From Adiantum capillus-veneris (lineage: Eukaryota > Streptophyta > Polypodiopsida > Polypodiales > Pteridaceae): DNA of 64,000 nt. Shown in pieces: positions 1 to 10,914 of the stretch. The translations under genes were made by a program, and so were the position numbers. Each line of letters begins with the position of its first letter. Positions within the stretch are counted from its first letter, which is position 1. Where the stretch lies: contig CM043965.1 in assembly GCA_014529385.2 (NCBI GenBank), positions 67,821,690-67,885,689 on the forward strand, written 5' to 3'. A model generated the notes under the pieces. The model saw nothing but the letters and a program-made list of their open reading frames with translations, was not told the origin of the DNA and did no database searches.

Positions 1-2
1 TA

Positions 3-110
3 AGAGTTACCTGCATTGTTATGGATTTCTCCAAGCACACTATGGCATCGGAGATGATCTTAGGACGTCCTTTCATGAGGGAAGCAAAAATGGTGCATGC
101 TAAAACGTAA
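3..110 (+). pseudogene. Retropepsin (PR1) C-terminal fragment of element A
   Basis: The frame from position 3 reads through MILGRPFMREAK, the conserved C-terminal ILGRPF signature of Ty3-type aspartic protease, and stops at 108-110. The catalytic triplet would lie upstream of the window. The matching segment of B is 25131-25255. In A the frame runs straight into sequence that lies about 560 bp further on in B, so the C-terminus was cut by a deletion. Confidence 0.7.
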
Positions 111-594
111 ATTGTGCTCTTACCTGTCAACAACTGACCCATGTGAGCCCAATCCTGTAGCTCCAAAACAAATTGAAGATCATGGAAAGGAAAAAATCAC
201 GGAATGCTACACACCTTCTCCAGAGCTAGTTTGGGTTCCAAGGAAAAACTAATCTATTCAGCCTAGCTCAGGAACAGGGAGGTCAAATGAAGATTCTTGC
301 TCTTCATGTAGTTCCTATACAAAAATCAAAGCTTCAACACAACCTCCACCTACCATTGTACATATCCATACAAACAAGGAAGAGTTTGCACCTCCCGTTG
401 TAAGTTCACCACCTACAACAACGTTGCAAATAAAATCATGGGAGAGTACCTTACCACCCTTGCAACTAGATGAAAGGCATAGGGCGGTCAAAAATTATTG
501 GTCAAAGTCTTCACCCATAACAACTTGGAAGAATTGGTTTCAAAAGGTGACGACATCATTCCAAAAGGTATGATCTACCCAATGAAGGGGGGAG
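111..594 (+). other. Element A post-protease tail with a WVPR motif
   Basis: This is a degenerate coding tail. At 220-252 it reads PELVWVPRKN and stops, the counterpart of PELVWVPKK in B at about 25903-25926. It ends in a purine-rich stretch (581-594) directly before TGTTTG at 595. Stops occur in every frame, so no intact protein is made. The role of the W-V-P-K/R motif is unknown to me. Confidence 0.45.
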
Positions 595-1102
595 TGTTTG
601 CTGAGATTCATCATTTGCTTTCTTCCCTCTCAACCTTCCTCCGTGACCTCTCAATCTCCAATCTTAGGGAATGTATATATAAAGCCTTATACTCACAAAA
701 AACAAAAATAGTAAAGAGCAAGAGCAATTAGCAAATGAGTATGCACAATAAAAGTCAAAACATTGACCCAGACCTACACATTTACATCCGGTACACTAAA
801 ACAAAAACCTATGTCATCAAATACCTTTGATCCTTATCACTCGAGTGATGGAGGGTAGGTAGGATAAGTACGATAGGAGTGTTTCTGTTTTAGAGTTGAA
901 TGATTAGCAAAGTTCTTTCTTCCCACTGATGTGCCTCCTAGAGGTATTCTTTATGTTTCCTAGTGTGTACAGGAACGTGTTGCTGTTGTAGGATTTGGAC
1001 CTTCATGGGATCTTTCTCTCATTCACTCTTCAAATCAAGCGCGATCATCAACACAAACAGGTGTTTCTTATCCATTAGCATTGTCCCTTATCTTTTTTGC
1101 AT
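595..1102 (+). repeat. Internal LTR-like segment (ghost LTR) of the A/B family
   Basis: A polypurine run is followed by TGTTTG (595) and, about 80 bp later, a TATA-like stretch tatatataaag (673-683). That is the layout of a U3 start, but it lies inside the element, 1.6 kb before the true 3' LTR. The same arrangement occurs in B (26202-26279). A chimeric origin of this family, carrying a second, dead LTR inside it, would explain this. I did not find a matching partner LTR. Confidence 0.4.
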
Positions 1103-2200
1103 CCATGTTTGTCTGCTTTAATTGTAATTGGTAGCATAATATTCAATGCATTTTCTTAGTATCAAACATTAAATTCAATGTAATTTTTTGTCATCAGCAC
1201 TTGTCTAGGTTTAAAAATCAAGCAGGCCAACTAAGCTAGTTTGACCACGTTAGGCGTTAGAGATCTTCTCTTAATACCATGGGGAATCCCTTCCTAATAA
1301 TCAATGGTTACTTAGGTTCTTAATTTGATTTAGGTAGCATTGTGTGCAATATACTAGGGCTTTCTAGTGGGCTTAGTCTCTATTGACCTTTAGCTTGAGT
1401 ATTATAAAGGGAGTTTACTAATGTGATGAGCCTGGGGACGGTAACAGTGTTATATGACCCCCCAAAGTTACAAAATTAAAATGCTAAAAACGAACAAAAA
1501 AAATAAAAAGCAAAGTGCCACAATGTAAAATCTTAAGCTAGAAGAGAAATGTCAGCTTGATTTGGTACTCCACTCACATGTATCGCCTATGGTACTAGAG
1601 CCCTAGAGGTTCCCAGTCTGGGCGCTTTTCCTTGAAAAGCAAAAAACCCAAGGCATACAAAATAAGCACACACATCAAAACTAAACCAATGAGAAAAGAC
1701 TTTTGGGGGGTCAAAGAAAAAGAAATAAGTCAGGTGATGATTTCATGAGCAATTCCTTTTATCGTAGCTTAACTACAAGGTCTTCTATGTATAGCCTCTA
1801 GTCAGCCCTCGGACATGAAATACTTGGCTCTCGCGATTAAACAACTTAATTGACCAAAGAAAATTGAGAAGCTGGCAAGGTATTAATAATCGATCTTTAG
1901 TGCCTTTAAACCATCAAATTAGCGACTCCAGACTTGTTTCATTTTTTGATTATATTACAATTTAATGTTTATTGTTGCTGACAAATGGTTTAAAATTCTA
2001 TTACCAATCAAATTGTCTGGACCTACAACTGCATATGCTTTTTAATTGTATATAAGAATGCAATTACTGTGCCAATTTTGTTTGATTTTGTAGTGACTAA
2101 AAAAGGCTAAGGACACTCAACTCAAAGGCTCTTCCACCTCGATGAACGATCTTCAACTCAATAGCTTCCGAGGACGGAATCTACATCAGAAAGGAGGGCA
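1103..2200 (+). other. Element A 3' untranslated region, including about 775 bp absent from B
   Basis: This is non-coding sequence before the 3' LTR. Positions 1103-1877 have no counterpart in B, where the flanks join at about 26695. It ends in the purine-rich aaggaggg just before the LTR, the probable polypurine tract. I see no gene in it. Confidence 0.6.
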
Positions 2201-2797
2201 TGTTAACCCTCACGCACATTCCTATCACCTACGATAGACGCCGTATTATTTATTTGGTAGAGTCAGGTACCGAGCTTGTTGATCCAATAGGAAAAGGGTA
2301 AGAGTGATCGTCGATGAGAGGTGCACTCTAATAGGAACATTCAAGGGTTAGTTGGCTAAGTATGGGCGCCAAAGTGTGAATGGGGCGAGCTCATATAAAA
2401 GTCACCTAAACCTAAAAATCGTTCATTCTTTCATTTGTGCAAGTGAAGAGTGCTCTTGCTCCATCTCCATCTTCTTCTTCTTCATCTCCTTGTGTGTGTG
2501 TGTGTGTGTATGCGTGAGAGAGAGAGAAAGGGGGAGAGAGAGAGAGAGAGAGTGTGTGCAATCGAGCATTGCGACGATGGCACGACGGCGGCAAAGTGGT
2601 TGAGCACGGCACGGTGGTAGATCCTTCTTCTTCATGGCAAGGAATCCTCCACAAAGGCGAGCGTAGGGTGGTGAGTGACACACCCTTGCTCTCTTGAGCT
2701 TGCTAGATTTGTCTAGTTGTGTGCTTGGAGCCATTTGTGGCTCGCACACAGTGTATCGGTAAGTACCTTGCATTGACACGTGCGACAAACGTGCACA
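2201..2797 (+). repeat. 3' LTR of element A
   Basis: It starts TGTTAACCCT and ends GTGCACA. It aligns by eye along its length with both LTRs of B (19552-20140 and 27035-27668), including the TATA box, a CT-rich stretch, a TG/AG microsatellite and the final cattgacacg block. Length is 597 bp. Differences from the B LTRs are frequent, so this is an old insertion. Confidence 0.9.
2393..2400 (+). promoter_or_regulatory. LTR TATA box (element A)
   Basis: The sequence catataaaag lies about 190 bp into the LTR and is kept in all three LTRs of the family (also at 19744-19751 and 27228-27235). The (TG)n and (AG)n tract lies about 95-155 bp downstream, so the microsatellite would be in the transcribed part of the LTR. 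Confidence 0.6.
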
Positions 2798-2829
2798 ACA
2801 TACATACGTTCAAGAAAGTCTGTGGAGCC

Positions 2830-3959
2830 CTCTGCTTCTTTCCTTGCAGGGTTCTTAGTTCTGGGACTCCTTGTCTCTTTTGGTACCCACCTTTCCGGGT
2901 CCGCTTCTTTCGTGAGTTTGTTTTTCTCTTTCAATCCTTGCCTTTTTCTGCTAAGATTCCTCTTGGTGTGCAGCCACTGCTTTCTTCTTCATCTCTTCAA
3001 TCTTGGCCCTCCTCTCTTCATTGTTTGAGCTCTCACTACTATGAGTTTCAAGAGAGCTTTCTGCCGATTCTTCATCTGACTTGTAAACTCTCTTTGACGA
3101 ACGTGTGGTTCTGGGAGAAGGTTGTGCAGACACAATCCATGTGTTCTGGTCTGGGGTTGGCGGTAAATTGTCGGCCATGCCAATATCATGGTATGCTATT
3201 CTTGTCAGTACTTCATGTGCGCACCAATAAGTAATTTTACCTTCTTTCTTGGTGCCCTTCAGCGTTGTCAACACATACTATGCATGATCAATCAGTTGCT
3301 TGGTTGTTGACTTCAACACTTGGGTGAAGGTAGTCGCAATTGCATGATTTGGTGTGGTGTACCATGGCGGTCTCTTTGCTAGAAAGTGGAAGTGCTGGTG
3401 GTACAAACGTGCTGGTTCTTCCACTTGCCTTTGGATGAGGTCGGGAAAAAGTTACAGCAGCAGTCTCCTTGATGAAGGTGCCTGCTGTCTTTCTGTCCCC
3501 GATCCGCATTGTCATCCCTTTAGTTGGCAACTTCAATGCCTTGGCCACAATTTCCTTTGCGATTCCCACTTTGACTTTTTGCCCTTGCTGGTGAGTGATT
3601 TGGGTTGATCCATCTGCTTTAATTGTAGACAGTAGCTCATAGGCTTTCTGGAAATCTACGCCACATGGTTCCTAGTCGTAGAAGTCCCTAAGGCCGAGCC
3701 TTCTGTTGGCTTCCTTTGTGTCTGGCTTGGCAGCTACATCATAGATCTCTTGTGGTAGCATCTGCAGCTCTACCTAGTGTCCTTCTTCACTTTTGAACCT
3801 ATGTGTGAAAATCGTGGTGTTGTTTTCCTCAAGCTGTTCTCTGGACAAATATGTTGCTTTGGCTATCTTTACTGAACTTGGGTCCAGTTGGTAGGGTGGC
3901 AGCTCTTGCAGCTTTTCTTTTTGGAACACCCTTTTTTTGGCCTTCTCTTCAGCTTGCAT
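2830..3959 (-). pseudogene. Broken minus-strand ORF of unknown function beside palindromic leader repeats
   Basis: Read on the minus strand from 3959, three frames together give about 370 codons with several stops and shifts: 3774-3959, 3288-3569, 2951-3274 and 2713-2934. It is hydrophilic, with a middle part containing KALKLPTKGMTM and an acidic, Ser/Glu-rich C-terminal part. Upstream on the same strand (4146-4746) are the same palindromic repeats that precede gag in element C, so this may be the first ORF of a relative of C. I do not recognise the family. The LTR of A abuts its 3' end. Confidence 0.4.
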
Positions 3960-4145
3960 TGCTCTTGTTAGGAGAATACAGTGCCAAAGTTAAAATTCTG
4001 CAGATTATGCTATGAAATGCCCTTGAGTCTGAATTGCTGACAAATTGAGTCCAATTTGCTTCAAATCAATTTTGGAACATGCATAGATGCATAAAAACAT
4101 GAAAAGATCAAAATCATAAACATCAAGCAAAAGTTTGCAACAAAA

Positions 4146-4746
4146 GTAAATAATAACGATTATTTATAGAGTTGGGAATTTTTTCCAACTTTTTGCATTT
4201 CTGACATGATAGGCTTAAAATATATAGCAATTCGATACTCTGAGTGAAGTGTGGGCTCAATTGAGTGCACTTGGTGAAAATGGTGCCAAATTTAGGCTTT
4301 TTGTCTCTCAAACAGTAGATGTAAAGTGATTTTGAGATCCAAATTTTCTTAAACTTGGTCTGTGGGCTTTGGACATCATGTGCTTTGGTCCCATTTGGTC
4401 AAAGTTGCAATTTTCCCCCATCTTGGCAAAAAAATAAATAATCATGATTATTAATTTTTTCATCAAAATGAACATTTTTTGGTTCAACTTAGCTCTAGGC
4501 TTGATGTAGACCCTGTCCTGCGTATGACATATAGGGTGAGTTGGATCAAAAAATGTGACAACTAACTCAGAAACTGGTTTCGAAAAACTTCTTTGTGTTT
4601 TTGGACAATTTTTCAAGTTTTCCTTGATCAATTTGGCTCATACTTGAAATGTGGCATGTAATAGGTGTGTACAAGTGATAGGTGAGGTGAAGGTACCATT
4701 TTCAAGCCAAAAAAAAGTGCAAAAGTAAATAATCACGATTATTTAC
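4146..4746 (-). repeat. Three palindromes at about 290-bp spacing, related to the element C leader
   Basis: Near-palindromes with arms GTAAATAATC and GATTATTTAC around a 2-nt centre occur at 4146-4167, 4434-4455 and 4725-4746, starting 288 and 291 bp apart. The copy at 4725 is perfect in both arms; the other two carry substitutions. They have the same motif and nearly the same period as 15142-16018. The sequence between them resembles the C leader in style (AT-rich, with phrases such as caaattttgg) but is strongly diverged. Confidence 0.75.
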
Positions 4747-6119
4747 AGCAGTCAACTTTTTTTGCTAAACTTGACAAATTTTGACCTAAACATATTCAAT
4801 ACACCTAAAACAAGTCCTAAATTGAATTTGGCAAAGTTTTGTCTTGTCAGCATCACTTCATGCTTTGTCGACTTTGAAATCACCGATTTTTGTGACTACA
4901 TAGCCTGTGGAGTTGGTTAGTCACTTTTGAAGCTATGGGGTTGTCCGCTACATAGTCCTGAAGCTACCCATCTACTTTTGGTCCATTTGGAGTCAAGTTG
5001 ACTTCATATGTCAAATTTGATGCTTTGTAGCCTTCCAGCTGTTTTTTGCTTTTCGAGAGCTTGCCTTGACTATTTTTATGAAACCATCCATGCACATTGT
5101 GTATAGACCCAGTCTATAAGCTGCTGTCTGTGGAGTCAGAATCCAATTCTGGCATCTGGAAAAAATCTAGCTTTTCTACTTGGGACCCCCCTCGACCCCT
5201 GCCAAATGGCCATCTGGTGATATAGAAGTGTTCTATTACATAGGGGCATGCTACAGTTCAAGTCTCGTCCGATTTGGTTGAGCTGAGAAGCCACTATGGT
5301 CATTTTTTGGTCGTAGGACTTCGTGCACTGCTTGGTTTCTAGGGTGTTTTCCTTAGGCTTAGACTAGCTATCGGCCATATGGAAGTGATAATTTATAAAC
5401 ATAGGACTTACCCCTCATGTCTCGTGTCAAATGGCGCTGTAACCGGGTGACTGTGGACTCAGAAATCGCGCCCAAAGAAGGTCGAAAGCTCTCTCTCCAA
5501 GGGCGACTAGTGGAAAATGAAGTGATTTTGGGCTACCTTGGATATCTATACTTGGACTTCCCAAACTATTTTTCTTCAAATTTCCATGTTAGTTTTACTA
5601 GGCCGTGAAATCTATGTTAGACTCAAAAATTTCTTCAATCGGATTCCTGTAGCTCATTCTGCAAGAATTTGCGAAAGTAGGCCTTGGCCGCCTAGTTTAG
5701 GCTTCCTGCTTCCATCTATCGATTTGACTGAAATTTTTTGTGCCCATCCACCTTGTCCTTTTGATCATTAGCGTATCTTCAGTTTTTCCATGTAAACTCA
5801 TTTGCTATTTATTATTAATTTTTGACCTGTTATTGAAAAAATCAAAGAAAATAACAAAATGCACTAAAAAAGCAAAGTTGAAATCTGATAATTAAGAAAA
5901 TCCATTGAAAAACATAACTTTATTATTTTTTGTTGGATTTCTCCATTTTTAAGTCCCAACATCAAGAAAAATAACAAAAAAAGACCAGTTTTTGATTATT
6001 TTTTGATAGTATATACAATTTTTATACTCATTGGGGAGATGTTATAAGTTAAATTTTCCTCGTTGATGATTTGTAAGGGTATTATTAGGTAATTTTGCAA
6101 AAAATCACACGTTAACATC
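4747..6119. other. AT-rich region, possibly a diverged LTR of element C
   Basis: No coding signal is convincing here. On the minus strand TGATGTTAAC begins at 6120, right after a purine-rich run, and a gagtataaaaattg TATA-like stretch follows about 100 bp later. This could be the start of the 3' LTR of C, but I could not align it with the 5' LTR at 16507-17400 beyond the first seven bases. Confidence 0.3.
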
Positions 6120-6122
6120 AAA

Positions 6123-6139
6123 CTTTTTCCTCCCTCTTC
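6123..6139 (-). other. Putative polypurine tract of element C
   Basis: On the minus strand this reads GAAGAGGGAGGAAAAAG, followed three bases later by TGATGTTAAC, the form expected for PPT plus LTR start. The 5' LTR of C may also begin TGATGTT (minus strand from 17394). The rest of the supposed 3' LTR does not match, so this is tentative. Confidence 0.4.
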
Positions 6140-6990
6140 AAACATTGCCCTTAATTACTTAGTTCCCTTCCACCCCTCCTAGATGGCGTACTCCGGGACG
6201 ACTGTGTGCATGGGTTGAACAATCGTGTCTATGCATAGCCTTGGTTGGCTCTACCATGCTTTGAAGATCAATTCAATTCAAACCATTATGGTGTGGAAGA
6301 GTTGGGTCTTGAGTAATTAATTCAAGGGTTTCTGATGTCGAGGTTTTCTTTTGATGTCTTCCAAAGAGAAAATCTTGTAGCTTGTGTGCTCTTTGCTTTA
6401 CTGTACCGCCAGAATACTTTGGCACATTGTTTTCCTGACTTGCTGGTATCAATAATGGTTGTTGTCAAGATTTTACCCGCCATTGGTATCTTGGTTTGTC
6501 TTGGTTAGAATGTTGTGGCTGAGTTCTTTGAGACTTAACTCTCCATTGCTTCATCGGTTTTACAGTTTGCGGAGAAGATCAGTGCTCCTTTTTCTTCCAA
6601 ATCCATTTTGTTTAGGTTCCCTGGTTGAAGATGCTCCTCTTTGTGTTTTGAACCTTGGAATCATCTTTGGTACAGTAGATGATGTTTTGGACACCCAGAT
6701 TTGAATCGGCTTGTCCTTAAGCATACAAATTGATGAGGGCATGAACATCCATGTACTATCACATTTAAGTTGACTACTCCCAATGTCGATGTTGGGTTCT
6801 TGTTGCATCCTTTAATCGTAGATATTCCTGCTGTTAAAGACTGAGTTGTTGCTTTCTTGTACGTGGAATAACTGACTGCATTTACTCAAGCTCCTGTATC
6901 GACCAATGCATTTGTGCTATGATTGTTCAATTGTAATTTTATGCAAAGATCCATTCCATCTAACCATTCATCATCCATTGACACTGTCTT
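6140..6990 (-). pseudogene. Second retropepsin-like domain (PR2) and basic tail after integrase, element C
   Basis: The minus strand reads ...NALVDTGA, a canonical D-T-G aspartic protease active site (codons at 6892-6900), followed by a stop and then VNAVSYSTYKKA. A second hydrophobic strand GVVNLNVIVHG comes about 50 residues later. This is the layout of a retropepsin monomer. It starts directly after the integrase C-terminus, a place where Ty3 elements normally have no protease. Beyond it a degenerate basic tail contains QWRVKS twice (about 6460-6560). Element D has the same module at the same place. Confidence 0.65.
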
Positions 6991-6999
6991 TCTGAAATT

Positions 7000-7440
7000 C
7001 CCATAGTCGATCATCTAGTTCCAGAGTGTTGATGGGATTGCAACTTTCCTTTTGAGCACTCAAAGCCGAGCTTCTTCTTGGGCTTCATCAATGACCTGCT
7101 GTCGTTTTATCTTTCTTTGCTTTGCTACATGCATATTTTCTAGCAATTCATTGGTTAGTGGTAAATTGTACTTCTTCAGACGACATCCACTAATCCAATT
7201 AGCCATTGGTTCACCATCTAGGGTGGACAGCTTAACTGTTCCACTTGGAGATACATCTTCGATGATAAACGGTCGTTTTCCTTTTTCTTAAACTTTCGAA
7301 TGTGTTGCTTAAGGAAATAGACTAAACTAAGTCCCCTTTTTTGAAGATTTTTGTAATTAGGTGGGAATCAAAAAACTATTTTTGTTTTTGCTTTTGTGCA
7401 TAGATGTGAGCTACAGCAATTATCCTTTGCTCATCAAGCT
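7000..7440 (-). pseudogene. Integrase C-terminal domain, element C
   Basis: The minus strand contains RPFIIEDVSPSGTVKLSTL then ANWISGCRLKKYNLPLT, matching PFVISDLSQSGAVKLATL and NWISGCRLKKYHLPLT in element D (56821-56945). This is the DNA-binding GPF/Y-like module that closes a Ty3 integrase. No chromodomain follows; instead PR2 begins within about 60 residues. Frames shift more than once. Confidence 0.75.
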
Positions 7441-7444
7441 TTTC

Positions 7445-8060
7445 TAAATATTCTAGTCTCTCTGACAATTCATGTCCAGTCCACTCGAGATTCTTAGCTA
7501 CCCTTTGTGTCGGCAATATAAATTTCTATTGGCAGTATGGCATCAAGGCCATAAATAAGGTTAAAGGGTGTAGCATTTAAAGTTGTTTCGAATGAAACTC
7601 TATAAGGCCATAGAGAAGCATGGAGATTCATTTCCCAATCTTTCCGTCCTGAACTAACCACTTTAGTCAATACCGAGCTGAGAATTTTATTCGTATGCTA
7701 AGCTTGTCCATTTTCTTGTGGGTGATAGGGAGCTGATTTGTTATGGATGACCATAAACTCATTAAGCAGACACTCAATTACCTCGTTGAGGAAATGAGGT
7801 CCCCTATCACTGAAAATTTCTATTGGCAGTCCATATCTTGTGAACACATACTCATATAAGAATGTGGCTCTGGTTCTGGCATTATTCTTTTGAGTTGCTT
7901 TAGCCTCGGTCCACTTGGTCAAATAGTTCGTAGCTACAATGATATATTGAGTTTGGATTCTCTAAGCAGGTGGTTGTATCGGCCCAACAAAGTCTATACC
8001 CATTTTGCGAAAGCTCTTGCCCCCATCATTGGTCTTAAGGGCACGCTATGTACACAGGTT
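7445..8060 (-). pseudogene. Integrase catalytic core (rve), element C
   Basis: The longest open piece is 7698-7922, with YLTKWTEAKA upstream, then RYGLPIEIFSDRG (second catalytic Asp in SDRG) and MVIHNKSAPYHPQENGQA, where the invariant Glu should follow but is replaced by a stop in this copy. It would act in nuclear insertion of the cDNA. The core is spread over several frames. Confidence 0.8.
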
Positions 8061-8640
8061 GGCATTTTTGCTCGTTGACATGCATCACACCTTTGAACAT
8101 ATTCTTTGGCAGCTGCAAAAAGTGTTGGCCCACCATATGCCTGCCATTAAGATTGCTCTTGCAGTGGTCTTACTCGAAAAGTGACCTCCAGCTAATCCAT
8201 CATGTGTTTGTTCTATAATGGGAATATATTCGTCTTCATTTGCTCAAAGACGCAAATGTTGATCCTTACCTCTTTGATACAATTGGTTTCCAATAAGAGC
8301 ATAGTCTCTTGCTTATGTTTCAAATTGCTCTTTGACGGCGTTTACTCATATCCTCAAGAAATGTTCGGCTTGATAAGTAAGTAACTAGATAGTTACTCCA
8401 CTTTGGAACAGGCGACATTTGGAACAATGTCACATGAGGTATGGGTGCTTGTTTCTGGCATTGAGGACAATTTTTCACAAATGAATGAACATCCCTCCTC
8501 ATAGTAGGCCAAAATACTCCAAGTCTCAATATCCTTTGCATAGTTTGGTCTTCCGCAAAGTGACGTCCTACTACGGTAATATGTGCTTGACTTAGGTATT
8601 GGGTTTTCTCCTCAGGATTAATGCATAAAAGCAATATTCC
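8060..8640 (-). pseudogene. Two HHCC zinc modules in a row at the integrase N-terminus, element C
   Basis: Module 1 (about 8440-8620) reads HFAEDQTMQRILRLGVFWP then CPQCQK. After a linker with RRQRAIEFDARDYQLIGNQL, module 2 (about 8060-8330) reads AKEYVQRCDACQRAK. Each has the shape of an Integrase_H2C2 domain. A normal Ty3 integrase has one. Element D repeats the arrangement with the same linker. The second module here is disrupted by frameshifts. Confidence 0.7.
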
Positions 8641-9240
8641 ATCTTGATTTCTTTTATATAACCTTCCAGCTAGTAATTGATACATAGCCGATTGCTTAAT
8701 TAATCTGATTGTAATAGGAAGTGGTATTTGCAAATCCACTTGAGCTATGGTCATCAATGATACCATATTTTCTGACCATCGAGGTATCATTTCCACGGAG
8801 AACAGATATGCACGTGGTAGATCATCGTCTACTCCTTTAGGTGGTTCTCTCAAAACAATCTTTGACAAATGATTTGCTCTTTGATGAGTGGTGCCCTTTT
8901 TCACAACTACAGTGAAATTGAATTCCAAAAGAATGATGAACCATCTCACTATTCTTCCTGTGTTGCATGACTTGTTGACCAAGTACAATAAGGCTTGGTG
9001 GTCCACAAAGAACACAAATTTATTAGCTAATAGGTAATGTCTATACCTTTTTACAGAATAGATCATCCCTAATCCTTCTGTTCCTGTGGTTGTGTAGTTT
9101 TTTCTACCATATTCAACTGTCTGCTAGCATAAGAAATAGAAAAATAAAATTTTTTGTCTCCTGGTTGAGCCAGTATACACCCAATGGCAAAATTGGAAGC
9201 ATCTACATGTATGTGGAATATCTTATTCCAATCTGGAGCT
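8640..9240 (-). pseudogene. RNase H domain, element C
   Basis: It reads HIHVDASNFAIGCILAQPGD then YASRQLNMVEK, followed by YSVKRYRHYLLANKFVFFVD and HQALLYLVN. These are the standard Ty3 RNase H blocks, with the catalytic Asp residues in VDAS and VDHQ. The frame breaks once (stop near 9069, next frame from 9066). The domain would degrade the RNA strand during reverse transcription. It is followed by the spacer VDDDLPRAYLFSVEMIPRWS. Confidence 0.85.
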
Positions 9241-10479
9241 TTCAACATTGGAGCTGAAGTGAGAGCTTGCTTAAGATTCATGAAGGATTCTTCACACTTG
9301 TTAGTCCATTCAAAGTATGTAATCAAGCTATACATGGGTTTTGCAATTATAGCGTACATGTAACTGAACCGTCTGTAATATCCACAATGTCCCATGAGGG
9401 CTTGAACTCCTTTGACTGTTGTCAGTCTAAGCAAATCAACAATAACATGAATTTTATCCATATCAGTAGCTATGCCATTTTTAAGACACTATATGTCCAA
9501 TAATTTTTCCGTGTCTACCCATGAATGTGCACTTTTCAGGATTTAAGCAAATCCTATAAAGTCTATATTTTCCAAATTCCTTTTTGAGGTGTTCAAAATG
9601 ATCAACCCGGATTGATGAATGTACACAAAGATCATCCATATATACTTCCAAGAAATTCCGAATATATTCTTTAAAAGCATGGCTCATCAATCTTTGAAAG
9701 GTGGAAGGAGCATTAGTTAAACCAAAAGGCATAACCCGATAGTCAAGAATACCCCATTCAATTGCAAAGGCGGTTTTATGCTAATCTTTGGTCAACCAAA
9801 AGTTGATTGTATCCCAAAGAGCCATCTAAAAAGCTGTAAGCTTATTTTCTTGCAAATTGTTCTAAAACATGCTCAGTGATTGAAAGAGGAAAGTTGTCTC
9901 TAATGGTAGATGCATTCACTTTCTTGAGATTGACACACACCCTTAATTTTCCATTTTTTTGGGTACTACCACAATTGGAGACACCCAATCTGTGTGTTCA
10001 ATTTCATAAATGAATTCAGATTCCTTTAGATTTTCTATCTCTTCTTTGATCTTTCTGGAAAATGTCTCATTATAAGTGTATGGCCTTTGTCTACTTGGTT
10101 TTCCATCTCTCATGGGTATCATATGTTGACAGATTTCTGGATCAATACCCTTGAGATCCTTATAAGACCAAGCAAAGATATCTCAATATTCTTTTAGTAA
10201 GCTTAACAAAAGCTCTTCTTCTTCTTTCGTCGGGTCATTTGCAATGTAGGTAGGTCTAGGCTCTTCTCCTGGTTCGGCCAGACCTATCTTTTTGCGTTTC
10301 AGGTCCTTTGTAGGACTCGCCCTATTTTTGTTGTTCCCTTTAACATGTTGTTCGACTATGAGTTTTTGATCTTGGAGAGTATATTTCTTGTAATGGGATG
10401 GAACACTCATTACATCTTTACCATCCTCCTTAGTGGTTTCCATTTCAGTTGTATATATCTCCTTTAGAGCTTTTTTCAA
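9240..10479 (-). pseudogene. Reverse transcriptase, element C
   Basis: The leading segment 10183-10479 holds SVPSHYKKYTLQDQKL and LAEPGEEPRPTYIANDP, matched by element D at 53679-53860. The palm segment 9481-9732 reads MPFGLTNAPSTFQRLM then VYMDDLCVHSS, with the YMDD catalytic box at 9631-9642 intact. The thumb/connection follows with MGHCGYYRRFSYMY (9069-9461). Frames change near 9780, 9840 and 9470, so this copy cannot make an enzyme even though the active site survives. Confidence 0.88.
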
Positions 10480-10914
10480 CTCTTGATATTTCTTTCTCCA
10501 TTCAACTCATGTCATGGTTGAATCCTTGTCCTGGTATTTAGGTTTTTAGGTTTTGCTTGAGTTTCCTTCTCATTTTTCTCGATTTTTTTTCTTTTCATTT
10601 AAAGGGTATCTACCAGTGATTTTTTCATTGACACAATCATGTGCATTTATCTACATCAGAAACCGTGTTCTACTGGAGACTGATGGCATAGGTCTAGCTT
10701 TCAAGTTTCTCATGTCTCTTTTTCTTCTATACCTTTTTGTCTTCTCGGTTTTTGGTTTGGAAAGTCAAAAAAAACTTTTTCTCCCTTCCTTTCATGAGTA
10801 TTTTAGCTCTCACATGTTCTTTTTATGACCCCGAATCATCTGAGGTAGCTGAATGTTCTTCTAACTCATCTGTTGCATCATAGTAGAGGTCTGAAAAGAC
10901 TTGTTGAGCCTTCA
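10480..10914 (-). other. Degenerate spacer between protease and RT, element C
   Basis: No recognisable domain and no long open frame on the minus strand. In D the equivalent stretch (53449-53678) is also poorly coding, which suggests a real boundary between a gag-protease part and a pol part. Confidence 0.4.

Larger units (their letters stand above)
1..2797 (+). mobile_element. Element A: 3' half of a gag-protease Ty3-type LTR retrotransposon
   Basis: This is collinear with the 3' half of element B (about 25130-27668): protease end, tail, PPT-like sites, then an LTR at 2201-2797. The 5' part lies outside the window. Two large differences separate A from B. A lacks about 560 bp that B has at about 25231-25791, and B lacks about 775 bp that A has at about 1103-1877. 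No reverse transcriptase or integrase is seen in the portion present. The right flank (2798 on) is a different sequence, so A inserted next to or into the minus-strand ORF relic at 2830-3959. The TSD cannot be tested because the left end is missing. Confidence 0.85.
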
